In this document: piece after piece, positions 17,466 through 27,084 of the stretch
How positions within the stretch are numbered: the stretch's first letter is position 1
How the letters are laid out: each line of letters opens with the position of its first letter
Source of the DNA: Krasilnikovia cinnamomea
GTDB lineage: Bacteria > Actinomycetota > Actinomycetes > Mycobacteriales > Micromonosporaceae
Length of the DNA: 64,000 nucleotides
Assembly (NCBI RefSeq): GCF_004217545.1
Contig: NZ_SHKY01000001.1
Coordinates: 496,001-560,000, forward strand
Direction: 5' to 3'
Translations under genes and position numbers: made by a program
The notes under the pieces: generated by a model
Told to the model about the DNA's origin: nothing
Database searches by the model: none
What the model saw: the letters and a program-made list of their open reading frames with translations, nothing else

Positions 17466-17983
17466 CCGTCGTGGGCGGTCTGCGACACGCGCTCTGCGAT
17501 TTGACGGGTCGGCTCGTCGAAGAGCACGAGACGGACCACCTGCACAGTGGACTGCTCCGCTTGCAGCGCCGCCAAGGCCTGCGCGACGGCATCCTCCTTC
17601 GGCCAGCGATACACACCGGAAGAGATCAACGGAAAGGCGACAGACCGTGCCTCCAGCCCGGCGGCGACCGCCAATGATGTCGAGTAACAGCTGCGCAGTA
17701 ACGGGGACCGGTCCTCGTCCGTACTGAATACCGGCCCGACGGTATGGATTACCCACCGGGCGGGTAGCTGCCCAGCGGTGGTGGCCACCGCCTGTCCGAC
17801 CGGGAGTCCCTGTCCGTACCGGCTGGCCCGCAAAGCACGGCACTCCTCCAGAATCGCTGGGCCGCCCTTGCGGTGAATTGCCCCATCGACTCCGCCCCCG
17901 CCGAGTAGCGACGAGTTCGCCGCGTTCACCACGGCATCGACATGTTCGGCCGTGATGTCGCCAGTGACCAGCTCGATCCGCAT
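17456..17983 (-). CDS. Macro-domain protein (O-acetyl-ADP-ribose deacetylase / ADP-ribose binding)
   Basis: A 175-residue single macro domain. The ADP-ribose site is visible as VNAANSSLLGGGGVDGAIH, with the substrate loop GLPVGQAVATTAGQLP and ISSGVYRWP near the C-terminal half. Enzymes of this MacroD/YmdB class remove ADP-ribose from proteins or deacetylate O-acetyl-ADP-ribose. The ATG at 17983 has GAGAGG 9 nt upstream; the frame runs further back but without family similarity. It ends in the edge of an IS481 remnant, so the final residues may be altered, although the domain looks complete. In this island it could counter ADP-ribosylating toxins or serve NAD-related defence (inference). Confidence 0.85.
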   Translation of the reverse strand: MRIELVTGDITAEHVDAVVNAANSSLLGGGGVDGAIHRKGGPAILEECRALRASRYGQGLPVGQAVATTAGQLPARWVIHTVGPVFSTDEDRSPLLRSCYSTSLAVAAGLEARSVAFPLISSGVYRWPKEDAVAQALAALQAEQSTVQVVRLVLFDEPTRQIAERVSQTAHDGGS

Positions 17984-18189
17984 TGCATCACACCTCTCCG
18001 GCTCGAACTTGGGCAGGAACGCCCTGCCGTGCGAGTAGGCAGCATTGAGGATGCTACGCGGCGACCTGCATACGGTGGCGTCCCAAGTCGTCCCATGGCG
18101 GATGGTTGGCTGTCGAAGATCATGAGGGGGTTCATCCTCTGGAGAGCCTGACTGACCGAGCGGCCGTGCTCGCTGAGACGCATCTCGCA

Positions 18190-18727
18190 GAGACCCTTCC
18201 CCGGCGGTGGAAGCGCGTCCAATCCGCCTTACCTGCACGGGTGCACGTCGACCTGGAAGGGCAGCCGGGCGCCGATCCCGCCCTCGGTCCACGTCTGGCG
18301 CTCCGTACGCGTCGACGGCGACACCAAGACCCGCAAATCGCGCCGCTCCCTCGGGCTGCCCGCCCGCTGCGTCCAGGTCCTCACCGACCAATAAGAACGC
18401 CAAGGCCTACCCACCGGCGACCCGCTCGTGTTCGCCAGCAAGGCCGGGACCCAACTCGACCGGCACAATGTCCTGCGCGCCTTCCGACCGGTCATCAAGG
18501 CCGCCGGGCTCAACCCCGCCGAATGGACACCCCGAGAGCTGAGGCACAGCTTCGTGTCGCTGCTGTCCGACAACGGCATGAGCCTCGAAGAGATCGCCGA
18601 CCTGTGCGGGCACTCCGGCACATCGATCACCGAGAGCGTCTATCGTCACCAGCTGCGGCCGGTGCTACTGAACGGAGCCGTCGCCATGGACCGCATCTTC
18701 GGCCCGCACGACACCAACGGCGCGTAG
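18190..18727 (+). pseudogene. Tyrosine recombinase (integrase), decayed C-terminal half
   Basis: The catalytic half of a phage/AICE-type integrase is recognisable. A frame-broken HVDLEGQPG region is followed by WRSVRVDGDTKTRKSRRSL, an in-frame TAA at about 18391, then LVFASKAGTQLDRHNVLRAFR, ELRHSF (the H-x-x-R box as RHSF), LCGHSG and the terminal region with the tyrosine in VYRHQL. The frameshift near 18240 and the stop show it is inactive. Its stop codon lies next to repeated TAGTCACC boxes and a tRNA 3' end, the usual place for an integrase gene. Confidence 0.8.
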
Positions 18728-18758
18728 TCACCGCGTTAGTCACCCGGGGAGAAGCTTA

Positions 18759-19652
18759 GACCGCATCTCGTTTGGGGTTGTTGTCGGGCAAGGTCATTCG
18801 TTGATCGGGCATGGACGACGTGGAGAAGTACTGTCCGGAGTCGTTGTGGGTGCTCGCGCAGCCGCTGCTGCCCGCGCACCCGAAACGTCACCAGGGCGGT
18901 GGACGACGCCGTATCGATGACCGGACCTGCCTGGCAGCGATCTTGTACGTGCTGCAGAGCGGCTGCGCATGGGAGGCGCTACCGGCCTCGTTCGGCGTCT
19001 CGACGCCGACGGCCCACCGCCGGTTCACCGAGTGGACCGCTCACGGGGTCATGAACGCCTTGCATCGGGCCATGCTCGACGTGCTCGGCGCAGCCGGACA
19101 GATCGACTGGTCGCGGGCCAGCGTGGACGCCATGCACGTGCGCGCGGTCAAAGGGGGGACCTGACCGGGCCCAGCCCGGTCGATCGCGGTAAGCCCGGCT
19201 CCAAGGTCCACGCGGTCGCGGACCGGAACGGGCTTGCCCTGTATGCGGATGTCTCTGCCGCCAACGTCAACGATCATCTGCTGCTCGCGGACGTGGTCGA
19301 TGGCGTCAGCCCCGTTCGCCAGCCGGTCGGTCGGCCCCGTCACCGGCCGGTCAAGATGCACGGCGACAAGGGCTACGACTACCCGGCCTGCCGCGAGGTG
19401 CTGCGTGAGCGCAACATCATCGCCCGGATCGCCCGCCGAGGCATCGAATCATCGTCCCGGCTCGGCCGGTACCGCTACGTCATCGAACGCTGCCTGGAGT
19501 GGGTTAGCCGGTTCCGGCGCCTGGTCCGCCGTTACGAACGCAAGGCTTTCCACTTCCTCGGATTCCTGCGCCTGGCCTGCGCTGTCATCTGCTACCGCCG
19601 CGCCGTACGCCTCAACCTGCTGACCAGCAACAACCCCAAATGAGATGCGGTC
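18759..19652 (+). mobile_element. Insertion sequence, IS5 family (IS427-like group), complete
   Basis: The 894-bp element has near-perfect terminal inverted repeats starting GACCGCATCTC at the left, with GAGATGCGGTC at the right (about 25 of 26 positions match). It is flanked by TTA on both sides, a 3-bp target duplication as expected. The transposase spans nearly all of it through a frameshift. It landed in the TAGTCACC repeat array behind the integrase. Confidence 0.9.
18811..19643 (+). CDS. IS5-family transposase, made by -1 programmed frameshift
   Basis: The first frame (18811-19164, MDDVEKYCPESLWVLAQ..., DUF4096-like N-terminal domain) ends in VRAVKGGT. The rest (DDE domain, GKPGSKVHAVADRNG... 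to the stop at 19643) is in the -1 frame. At the junction the sequence AAAGGGGGGACC is a run of A and G suited to slippage, giving KGGDLTGPSPVDRGK, which matches intact family members. Catalytic Asp in SVDAMHVRA and the ERCLEWVSRF...YERK motif (Glu) are preserved, so it is probably active. Confidence 0.85.
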
Positions 19653-19685
19653 TTAGTCACCCAGTTAGTCACCCAGGAACGAGAA

Positions 19686-19716
19686 GAGGGCATATCCATC
19701 GAGAGGATATGCCCTC
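19686..19716 (-). terminator. Hairpin following tRNA-derived sequence
   Basis: A perfect 12-bp inverted repeat, GAGGGCATATCC with GGATATGCCCTC, encloses a 7-base loop. It lies 10 bases downstream of the tRNA 3' end (minus strand) and is the expected terminator of that original tRNA gene. Confidence 0.65.
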
Positions 19717-19725
19717 TGGCCTGTG

Positions 19726-19760
19726 TCGGGCTGACAGGATTTGAACCTGCGACCCCTTGT
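19726..19760 (-). other. 3' end of a tRNA gene (probably tRNA-Pro): att site remnant
   Basis: Read on the minus strand this is the T arm and acceptor strand of a tRNA: GGGGTCGCAGGTTCAAATCC then TGTCAGCCCGA. The T loop TTCAAAT has a 5-bp stem, and the acceptor end CAGCCCG+A has G72/A73 as in actinobacterial tRNA-Pro. The 5' half (D arm, anticodon stem) is missing; unrelated DNA replaces it. This is a typical attachment site of an element that recombines in a tRNA 3' end. Assignment to proline is by resemblance only. Confidence 0.7.
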
Positions 19761-19937
19761 TACCAACCGCGACCGCTCCAGGCTTGTCATCGGTTGTCAC
19801 ACATGGGCAATGAGCTGCATGAACGGCGTCGATCGGTGATCACCGCTTGTCACTGATTGTCAGCCGCAAGCAGGGGTTTGCGGGGGGTAAACGGGGGGCA
19901 CCCGGATGCCCATCCCGGTCAGTCCCCACATCAACCA
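19752..19937. repeat. Left copy of ~185-bp diverged direct repeat (att-like)
   Basis: This segment aligns along its whole length with 29587-29772. The first 23 bases (19752-19774 versus 29587-29609) are identical, and the rest is about three-quarters alike, with the same series of TTGTCAC/TTGTCA boxes and the same GGGGGGTAAACGGGG block. The left copy runs straight out of the tRNA 3' end. The pair brackets the Wadjet segment. Confidence 0.8.
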
Positions 19938-20267
19938 GTCGACGAACCCGCTCCCCTACCAACCCGCCAGGCGGGCGCTGATGACCCACAACCGGCGCGT
20001 ACGACCGACCGTGACGCTCAATCTGCTGCAAGCGTGGGAGTTCGTGTCGGCGGGGCGATCGATACCACAACCCCACGGGAGCAGCCGACCGACAGCGAAA
20101 TCGTCATCGACATTGCCGTCGTGGTCTAGCTAAACGATGTCTCGTAACTCGGCCGGTGGTGTCTTGTCATGCGTCTTGCGCTGAACCTGGCTGCTGCGCC
20201 CGGTTCGTGGGGCCCCCAGCAGGCTGCCACCGCTTGGGGCGGCCCAGGCGGCGGGTAACATGCGTCG
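19938..20267. other. No gene recognised
   Basis: About 330 bases between the left repeat and the CoaD-like gene. Short open frames exist on both strands but none has a family resemblance or ribosome-binding site that I trust. Confidence 0.3.
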
Positions 20268-20705
20268 ATGTTCCACAAGCCTGTGGGCGATCCCCGAAGC
20301 GCCCGAGCGGTCTACCCGGGAACGTTCGACCCCTTTACTGACGGACACCGAGATCTCGTCGATCGAGCGCGACGCCTGTTCGAACACGTAACGGTGCTGG
20401 TGGCCGTCAACGACGAGAAGCAGCCCACCAAGACGGGCGCGCAACGCGCGCTGGACATCCGTGCCACTCTGCCCGCGGACTGGGAGAACGTGGCAGTCAC
20501 TGCCTGGAACGGGCTGACAGTGGCCTACTGCCACCTATATGGAAGCGGAGTGATCGTCCGCGGCCTGCGGCATGCCGTCGATGCGGAGCGGGAGTATCAA
20601 CTAGCGGCCGCGAACGAGTCCCTGGGCATCATGACCCTCTTCATGCCGGCTCGGCCGGAACTGGCGACGATCTCCTCGACCGCGGTCCGCGCAGCGGGGG
20701 CCTGA
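20268..20705 (+). CDS. CoaD-like nucleotidyltransferase (phosphopantetheine adenylyltransferase paralogue)
   Basis: A 145-residue protein with the cytidylyltransferase-like fold of phosphopantetheine adenylyltransferase. It has YPGTFDPFTDGHRDLV (nucleotide motif with the T-x-G-H histidine), the lysine in VAVNDEKQPTK, VIVRGLRHAVDAEREYQLAAAN (substrate loop and RGLR), and the late ISSTAVR signature. CoaD makes dephospho-CoA from 4'-phosphopantetheine and ATP. It is about 15 residues shorter than housekeeping CoaD and sits inside a mobile segment, so it is likely a paralogue. It could act on another nucleotide substrate; no partner gene clarifies this. Confidence 0.75.
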   Translation: MFHKPVGDPRSARAVYPGTFDPFTDGHRDLVDRARRLFEHVTVLVAVNDEKQPTKTGAQRALDIRATLPADWENVAVTAWNGLTVAYCHLYGSGVIVRGLRHAVDAEREYQLAAANESLGIMTLFMPARPELATISSTAVRAAGA

Positions 20706-20715
20706 GCGACGTCTC

Positions 20716-20890
20716 GTCACCCGAAGATCTTCACCGCACAGCGATGATCCATTGCCGGCGGTGAGGCCGTAGGCGAGGCACAGCGCGAACGCCGGACCGA
20801 GTGGCCCGGACGTGCGGGCCAGCGCGGGCAGGAGGTCTCCGCCGCCGCGGACGTTGCCGTCAGCGGCCGGGGCGAGTGGGACTGTACAAA
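20716..20890 (-). pseudogene. Possible gene fragment (DUF6493-like)
   Basis: On the minus strand one frame reads GGDLLPALARTSGPLGPAFA then LCLAYGLTAGN, resembling the helical-repeat DUF6493 proteins of actinobacteria. No start, continuation or stop context supports a whole gene; the left terminal repeat of the ISL3 element cuts it off. Weak call. Confidence 0.25.
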
Positions 20891-20894
20891 GAAC

Positions 20895-22500
20895 GGCCCT
20901 GTCTCACATTCGGTGGTGACGGTGTGTCTCTTACGTTCATCCATCATGGACACTGATACTGGTGCGGTCATGGTCGATTTGTGGGTGTGGTGTTCGCTGG
21001 GCTGTCGTCGCTGGTCATCGAGGAGGTGACCGACGAGGGCGGCTGTATCCGGGTGCGGGCACGGACGCGGAATCAGCCGGTGTCTTGCCCGGATTGCGGC
21101 GTCGCGGGGGTACGCGTGCACGCGTTCGCCGAACGCACGGTGCGTGACGTTCCCCTCGATGGACGTCCCGTGGTGATCACGGTCCGGGTTAGGCGTCTGG
21201 TCTGCCCGACCCGGGGCTGCCGGCAGACGTTCCGGGAGCAGATGCCCGGAGAACTGGAGCGTTACCAGCGACGCACCGTCCGCCTGTCCCGGCAGGTTCA
21301 GGCTGTGGTCAAGGAGTTGGCGGGCCGGGCGGGGGCCCGCCTGCTGGCGACGCTCGCGGTTGGCCTGTCCCGGCATACGGCCCTGCGCGCCTTGCTGCGC
21401 ATCCCGCTGCCCACACCGCGCACGCCGCGTGTGATCGGCGTGGACGATTTCGCGCTACGCCGGCGGCACCGCTGGGCCACCGTGATCATCGACGCCGAGA
21501 CCCACGATCGGATCGACGTACTACCCGACCGCACCGCCGAGACGCTGGAAACGTGGCTGCGGCAACGTCCGGGCATCCAGGTGGTGTGCCGTGACGGCTC
21601 GGCTACCTACGCTGAGGCCATCCGCCGCGCCCTGCCCGACGCGACGCAGGTCGCCGACAGGTGGCACCTGTGGCACAACCTGTGCGACGCCGCCCTCAGC
21701 GAGGTCAAGGCGCACAGCACCTGCTGGGCGAGCGTGCTGGACGCACCCCTGTACGACGGGCCCCGCGCCCAGAGCACCCTCGAGCGCTGGCAGCAGGTCC
21801 ACAGCCTGCTCGACCAGGCCGTGGGCCTGCTGGAGTGCGCCCGCCGCCTGCAGCTGGCCCTGAACACCGTCAAACGGTACGCGCGAGCCGACCGGCCCGA
21901 GCGGATGCTGCGCGTGCCCAAGTACCGGGCCAGTCTCGTCGACCCCTACCGCGAGCACCTGCGCACCCGCCGGGCCGCCGACCCGGGCGTGCCCGTCGCG
22001 CACCTGTTCGAAGAGATCAAAGCCCTCGGCTTCACCGGCTGTCTGAACCTGCTGCACAAATACATCAACCAAGGCCGCGCGGACGCCGAGCGCAGCCATA
22101 TTTCCCCGCGCCGGCTCGCCCGGATGCTCCTTACCAGGCCCGACAACCTCAACCCCGAGCATCGGGATCTTCTGGCGCGGCTGACCGCGGCCTGCCCCGA
22201 GATGACCGCACTGGCCGCCGCTGTCAGACACTTCGCCGAACTCCTGAGGCCGCAGGAAGCAAATCCCGGCCAGCTTTCGCTCTGGATCACCCAGGTCCGC
22301 GCGGTCGACCTGCCCCATCTGCACGCCTTCACCCGGGGCCTGGAGCGTGACCGCGACGCCGTGAACGCCGCGCTGACACTGCCGTACAGCAACAGCCCCA
22401 CCGAGGGTGATGCACGGACGAGCAAGCTTCAGCCTGCTCCGCCACCGCATCCTCCTCGGATAGCAGCACGCTCCGTCACCACCGAATGTGAGACAGGGCC
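20895..22500 (+). mobile_element. Insertion sequence, ISL3 family, defective
   Basis: Ends are perfect 28-bp inverted repeats beginning GGCCCTGTCTCACATTCGG (20895-20922, complement at 22473-22500). The 1,606-bp element holds one degraded transposase gene. The flanks (CAAAGAAC at left, GAATTTCT at right) do not form the 8-bp duplication expected of ISL3 elements, so DNA next to it was lost or rearranged. The right end lies 7 bp from the jetD stop codon. Confidence 0.88.
20981..22463 (+). pseudogene. ISL3-family transposase, C-terminal deletion and frameshift
   Basis: The N-terminal zinc-binding part (CPDCGVAG... CPTRGC) and DDE_Tnp_ISL3 domain (VIGVDDFALRR, CRDGSATYAEAIR, VADRWHLWHNL) are intact. 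After LPYSNSPTEG the family expects VN.KTKLIKRQMYGRA, but this segment is missing. The authentic end ASFSLLRHRILLG resumes in another frame and stops at 22463. The loss removes conserved residues after the catalytic Glu, so activity is unlikely. Confidence 0.85.
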
Positions 22501-22507
22501 GAATTTC

Positions 22508-23743
22508 TTACACTCCCGTTCTTTCCAAGATCTGCAGCAGTCGGGCTGCGGCGTGGGCGAGAGGAATGGCTTCTTGCTCAATCCGGCGGAACGGGGTGGG
22601 GCCCGCGGTTGCGATGGTGTTGTAGGCGGTGGTTTCGGCGTCGGTCAGGTGCGGCAATGGCTCGGGTGAGGGCTTGATGGGGCGGCCTGCCTTGTCGTGG
22701 TTGACGCCATGTTGGGAGTAGCGGTGGAGGTCGGTCGCTTCCATGAGGATGGAAATGACGCGTTTTGCTGGTGCACCGTCTGGTGCCGGCTGTGCGAGGG
22801 TGGCGCGGAACTGGTCGAGGATCGCGTACCCGTCCGCGTCGATGTCGCCCCAGTAGATGACGTAATCTGCGGCGCGGATCCAGGGCACGTTCGCTAGTAA
22901 GGCTGCTGCGGCCTTGCCGCCGCCCTCGACGACGATCGTGTCGCTGACGGGCGGGAACCAGAGGCGGGAGTCGCGGTTTTCTACGACGAGGACGACACGC
23001 GGCTGGTAGGCGATCTCGTGCACGTCGCCGGTAGTCCAGGCGTCGTGCCGGCGTCGGCCCGATGCGGCGTGGTGAGGGTCGACGTAGGTGAGGTGCATGA
23101 CGGTGAGCCGGGGCCGGACTTCGTCGCGGACATCGCGTCCGGCGACGTCGCGCAGCAGGGCGCCGTGGGTGTCGAGCCATTTGGTGTGCATACCGGGCAC
23201 CGGTAGTTGCCGCAGGGTCCAGGTGCTGGCGTCGGGGTGTTGGTGTAGCCAGGTCACCGCGTTGATCAGCACCTCGACGTCGGCGTCTTGGAGACGGTAG
23301 ACGGCTCGGAGGGTGGCCGGGGTGAGGGTCGCGCCGGCTGATCGCAGCGCCCGAGCGAGCGAGCGGGCGCGGCCGAGGCCGACGCTCGGCGATTCAGCAT
23401 CGGTGTGGGTGTCGGTGGTGAGCCTGTCGGCGCCGTCCAGGTCGGCGACGAGCGTGGCGGGGAAGTCGCCGGCGACTCCTCGGATCGTCACCGGTTTGCG
23501 AACGAGCCCCACGCCGGTGGGCAGTTGGTCGGAGAAGGCACGCCACTGCATGTGCCACTGGTGCCAGGCTGCGTGCCCGAGCTGCTCGACGGCCTTGCCG
23601 GTCGTCACGCCGGGGCGCAGCGGAACGGAGAAGACGACGTGGTCGCCGACGCCGAGCTCCGCGCTGACGGCTTCGGGCCACTTCTGATCAATCTTGCGGC
23701 GCATGGCCGCGACGGCGTCCTGTGGGGTGACGAGTGCGCTCAT
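22508..23743 (-). CDS. jetD: Wadjet JetD (DUF3322/DUF2220, TOPRIM nuclease)
   Basis: A 411-residue protein: N-terminal DUF3322 arm and C-terminal DUF2220 TOPRIM-like domain. Metal-binding motifs are IVVEGGGKAAA (the Glu near residue 280) and YWGDIDADGYAIL (D-x-D near residue 301). JetD is the topoisomerase-VI-like nuclease subunit that cleaves small circular DNA once the JetABC motor has reeled it in. The ATG at 23743 overlaps the jetC stop (ATGA). The stop is 7 bp from the ISL3 element's end; the C-terminus ILERTGV looks natural, so the gene seems whole. Confidence 0.9.
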   Translation of the reverse strand: MSALVTPQDAVAAMRRKIDQKWPEAVSAELGVGDHVVFSVPLRPGVTTGKAVEQLGHAAWHQWHMQWRAFSDQLPTGVGLVRKPVTIRGVAGDFPATLVADLDGADRLTTDTHTDAESPSVGLGRARSLARALRSAGATLTPATLRAVYRLQDADVEVLINAVTWLHQHPDASTWTLRQLPVPGMHTKWLDTHGALLRDVAGRDVRDEVRPRLTVMHLTYVDPHHAASGRRRHDAWTTGDVHEIAYQPRVVLVVENRDSRLWFPPVSDTIVVEGGGKAAAALLANVPWIRAADYVIYWGDIDADGYAILDQFRATLAQPAPDGAPAKRVISILMEATDLHRYSQHGVNHDKAGRPIKPSPEPLPHLTDAETTAYNTIATAGPTPFRRIEQEAIPLAHAAARLLQILERTGV

Positions 23744-26700
23744 GCGTCCGGAACACCGACCAGTGGCTTCGCCCAAGATCGGCCCTGGGGGTTCTTGAGG
23801 ATCAGGTACTCCGCGTCGACGTGTGGTTCGATCGCGCTGTGCTTGTCATTGGGGGCGCCGATGATGAGTTGGAAGCCCAGGCCGCGCCAGGCGCCGATGG
23901 CCCGGCCGGTGAAGTGCGCGTCCGCCTTGATCAGTGCCTCGTCGAGGAAGACGGGGGCGTAGCGGGGGCGGGCGGCGCCCGCGTCGCCGAGCTGGTACCG
24001 CAAGGCGGCCCCGACGATAAACGCGACCAGCTCTTGCGACTCGCCGCCGGACTTCTCGCCGATGTGGTCGTACACGGCGACATGCCTGCCCTCGAGGTCG
24101 CACTTCTCGGCGCTGATCCGAACGTGATTGCGTGCGTCGACGAGGTCGGCGAAATCGGGCGCGGTGCGCCGGATGCGGTCGATCACCTTGGCCATCCGGT
24201 GATAGGCGCGTTCCCGGTCGTCGTCGGTTGCCGCCTGGTCGATGAAGGCGCGTACGTCGCGCAGCTCTTTGCGGAACCGGGCGCGCACCGCGGAGTGGCT
24301 CTCCTGCGGGTCGATACGCAGCCGGTGTTCGTCGTCGGAGAACGGCAGTTCGGCGAGGATGCGGTTGACTGGGTCGATCCGGTCGCGGATCTCGCGGACC
24401 GCGGCGGCCAGTTCGCTGTCCAGGCCGGTCAGGTCGTTACCGGACAGCTTGAGCAGACTGTCGCGCCACTCGGTCTCCAGTTCGTGCAGGCCACTGGTCT
24501 CCAGGTCGGTGAGCAGACGGTCGAAGTCGCGATAGGAGCCGTCCGGGTCGATGCCGAGGTTTGGGTTCGGCCAGCGTTCGAGGAACGTTGAGAACGTGTC
24601 GAGCAGCGCCTTCCGTGATCGCCCGATCGTCTCGGTTGCCGAGTGTCGGTCGGCGCGGATCCGTTCGGTGACCCGTTTCATTGCGGCGTCGAACTCGGCA
24701 AGCGCCCCGTCCGGGGTGGTGGCGGTTGCTTCGCTGCCGAACAGCGTCTCCAGGTACTCCCGGTGTTCCTCAGGGACATCGACGCCTGATTCCGTGGCCG
24801 TGTCGAGCGCGAGCTGGGCGCGGTCCACCTCGTCGACGGTCGACCTCCACGACTCCCCGAGCTTCTTCAGGTTGTCCTTTTGCCGGCCGACGCGTTCGGT
24901 CAGTTCCCTGACTCGCTCCTTGAGGCCGTCCACCTGGCGCTGGAGCTGATCGATCCGTGGGTTGCCCGCCCGGATTTCGTCGGCGACGCGGTTCCAGCGA
25001 TCCTGTTCCGCTCGGACCGCATCGAGGTCAACCTGGTCCCAGGACAACTCGGTCAGAGTCTGATGGGTCGCGCGTCTAGCTTCGAATGAGTTGAGGTTTT
25101 CCTCCTGCCTGAATGCCCGGTCAACAGCAGCGTCGAGGCGTTTCTGGGCGAGGCCGATGCGGTGCTCGAGGTCGGCCAGCAGCCTGCTGTTCGTAAAACC
25201 GAGCACGTTGGCCCGGCCGTGACCGCCGTGCGCTCCCCGCCCGCCTTCCGAGGTTTGGCCGGTGATCGTAAGGGCCTTGGGGTACTGCGGGAGCAGCCTG
25301 GGCGTCTCGACGCAGACGAAGTCGAACCGGCGGGCGAGCTCGCTCTTGAGCCAGGCGGTGAACGGCGAGGGTCGGTAGTCGAGTCTGCCGGGCAGTGTCT
25401 TTGCGTCCAGCCCGACCTCATCACGCAGGCCGGTACGCACGCCCTCGAACTGAACCCGTCGAGCGGTCGGCACCGCGTTGATCGCCTCGCGGAACGAGTT
25501 CAATCTGCCGATGTCGATCAGCATCCGCGTAGCGAATCCGCCCAGCGCCAGGTTGAACGCCTCCCGCCACGGCTCGAACTCCGTCCGCACCTCGATCAGC
25601 TCGCCGACGAACGGCAGGTCGTCTGGTTTGAGTCCGGCGGCCTCGGCCAACAGCGCGCGAGCCGCGTGCAGCTCAGTCGGGATGTTGCCCCGACGGGTCT
25701 TGACCGCCTTGTGCTCGGAGCGCAGCGTGGCCAGCTCTCGTTCGGCGCCCTTCTTCTCCGCCATCGCCTCGGCGAACTGGTTCTGCGCCGTCTTCCGGGC
25801 ATCATTGTCGGCGAGAAACCGATACGCCGTCTCGACCAGTGCCGCGAAGTCCTCACCGGTCGACACGGTGACGCCGATGACGGCAAGCGCCCGGTCCAGG
25901 CGCTCCCGTGACCGTTCGACATCGCCCAGCCGCTGCTCCACGGCACGGATCTCCCGCAGCGCCGTCTCGAGGCGGTCACCACCGGAGGCACGAAGGGTTT
26001 CCACCAGCCCATCTCGCTGCACTTCGGCCGCGGCGACCAGGGCGCTGGTCTCGGACACTTCCTCCTGGGCTCGGCGGTGCCGCTGAGCCAGATCCTGCTC
26101 AGCCGAGCGCAACAGGTCCAGCCGGCGTTGATGACGCCACAATGCGGCAGGGGTCGACGCCTCAGTGAACGATCCGACCTCGTCGATCAGGCGCAGCTGG
26201 TGCACCGCGTTCTCGATGGTGGCCCGGTGGTCGCGGATCGGAGTCAATGCCTTCACCTGCTGTCGGGCTGTGATCATCCGCGCCCGGGTGCCGGAAAGTT
26301 CGTCGAACTGCTGTACCACCGCGTCCGCAGTGGCCAGCGTGGACGGCTCCTCAAGCACCATCGTCTTGTATAGGGCATCGACCGTGGTGATCTGTTGGCC
26401 GGCCTGAATCCGCCCCAGCAGCGCGACCGCCTTGTGCCCGTCGCCGGCGGCGCCGATACCGAGGGTGGTGTGCAGACGCGCGGTGAAATCCCGGTCAGTG
26501 TCACACCAGCTCAAGCCAGTGGCCACGACCTCGGCGCGGACGAGCTGTTTGCTCGCCGGGCCTTCCAGCATGCGTAGTTGATAACCGTGGTCACACGTGG
26601 CGCGTACCGCCACGACGTCGTCCAAGCTCCGAGCGGAAGACGGCACATACCAGGCCCGCAGCGCGGTGAACTCGGCACCGGTGTGGTCGACCCACGTCAT

Positions 26701-27084
26701 CGCGATGGCGGACCACGTATCCCGGCCGTCGCCGCGCAGCACCCGTACCTTCGTCCCGCCGTCGGTCCGAGACTCGTCGAGCTTGCCGCGCGCGTAGGAG
26801 AGGATATTGCGCTGGTCCTTGCCCCGGGGCCTGCCGACCACTCCACCGTTGGACGCCCCGTTGAACGGAGTCGTATGCGGCATGAGCAACGCGATGTACG
26901 AGTCCATCAGTGTCGACTTACCCGACCCGGAACCTCCGCTGAGCAAGGTCGCGCCAGGCGCGATTCGCAGGTGGTGATATCCGTCGTAACCGCCCCAGTT
27001 GACCAATTGCAGGTCCCGCGCCACCCACTGCTGACCCCGCGAGGCTGCCGGGATCAAGCCGAACAGCGTGTCGATCATGCTCAC
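23740..27084 (-). CDS. jetC: Wadjet JetC (SMC-like ATPase, MukB/SbcC type)
   Basis: A 1,114-residue SMC-like ATPase. The Walker A is GGSGSGKS at residues 50-57. Long coiled coils (about 250-480 and 640-800) flank a hinge-like middle with the [13 protein letters not shown] segment. The C-terminal head has [11 protein letters not shown] (ABC signature) and [11 protein letters not shown] (Walker B). JetC homodimers drive loop extrusion that tests plasmid size. The GTG at 27084 overlaps the jetB stop (GTGA); an ATG 6 nt later is a possible alternative. The gene is full length, suggesting a working system. Confidence 0.93.
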   Translation of the reverse strand: MSMIDTLFGLIPAASRGQQWVARDLQLVNWGGYDGYHHLRIAPGATLLSGGSGSGKSTLMDSYIALLMPHTTPFNGASNGGVVGRPRGKDQRNILSYARGKLDESRTDGGTKVRVLRGDGRDTWSAIAMTWVDHTGAEFTALRAWYVPSSARSLDDVVAVRATCDHGYQLRMLEGPASKQLVRAEVVATGLSWCDTDRDFTARLHTTLGIGAAGDGHKAVALLGRIQAGQQITTVDALYKTMVLEEPSTLATADAVVQQFDELSGTRARMITARQQVKALTPIRDHRATIENAVHQLRLIDEVGSFTEASTPAALWRHQRRLDLLRSAEQDLAQRHRRAQEEVSETSALVAAAEVQRDGLVETLRASGGDRLETALREIRAVEQRLGDVERSRERLDRALAVIGVTVSTGEDFAALVETAYRFLADNDARKTAQNQFAEAMAEKKGAERELATLRSEHKAVKTRRGNIPTELHAARALLAEAAGLKPDDLPFVGELIEVRTEFEPWREAFNLALGGFATRMLIDIGRLNSFREAINAVPTARRVQFEGVRTGLRDEVGLDAKTLPGRLDYRPSPFTAWLKSELARRFDFVCVETPRLLPQYPKALTITGQTSEGGRGAHGGHGRANVLGFTNSRLLADLEHRIGLAQKRLDAAVDRAFRQEENLNSFEARRATHQTLTELSWDQVDLDAVRAEQDRWNRVADEIRAGNPRIDQLQRQVDGLKERVRELTERVGRQKDNLKKLGESWRSTVDEVDRAQLALDTATESGVDVPEEHREYLETLFGSEATATTPDGALAEFDAAMKRVTERIRADRHSATETIGRSRKALLDTFSTFLERWPNPNLGIDPDGSYRDFDRLLTDLETSGLHELETEWRDSLLKLSGNDLTGLDSELAAAVREIRDRIDPVNRILAELPFSDDEHRLRIDPQESHSAVRARFRKELRDVRAFIDQAATDDDRERAYHRMAKVIDRIRRTAPDFADLVDARNHVRISAEKCDLEGRHVAVYDHIGEKSGGESQELVAFIVGAALRYQLGDAGAARPRYAPVFLDEALIKADAHFTGRAIGAWRGLGFQLIIGAPNDKHSAIEPHVDAEYLILKNPQGRSWAKPLVGVPDA

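Larger units (their letters stand above)
18724..19674. repeat. TAGTCACC repeats (integrase arm-site-like), split by an IS
   Basis: Four copies of (T)TAGTCACC occur at 18725, 18736, 19653 and 19665. Removing the IS at 18759-19652 brings them together within about 55 bp, between the integrase stop codon and the tRNA-derived att core. Their number and position suit arm-type binding sites of the tyrosine recombinase. Confidence 0.55.

Noticed and set aside
19726..19830. A complete tRNA gene at the att site
   Set aside because: Only the T arm and acceptor 3' strand are present; no D arm or anticodon stem can be folded from the adjoining bases.
18725..19937. CRISPR array suggested by short repeated boxes (TAGTCACC, TTGTCAC)
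   Set aside because: Repeats are 7-10 bp, irregularly spaced and tied to an att site. No 25-40 bp repeats with unique spacers occur anywhere in the window.
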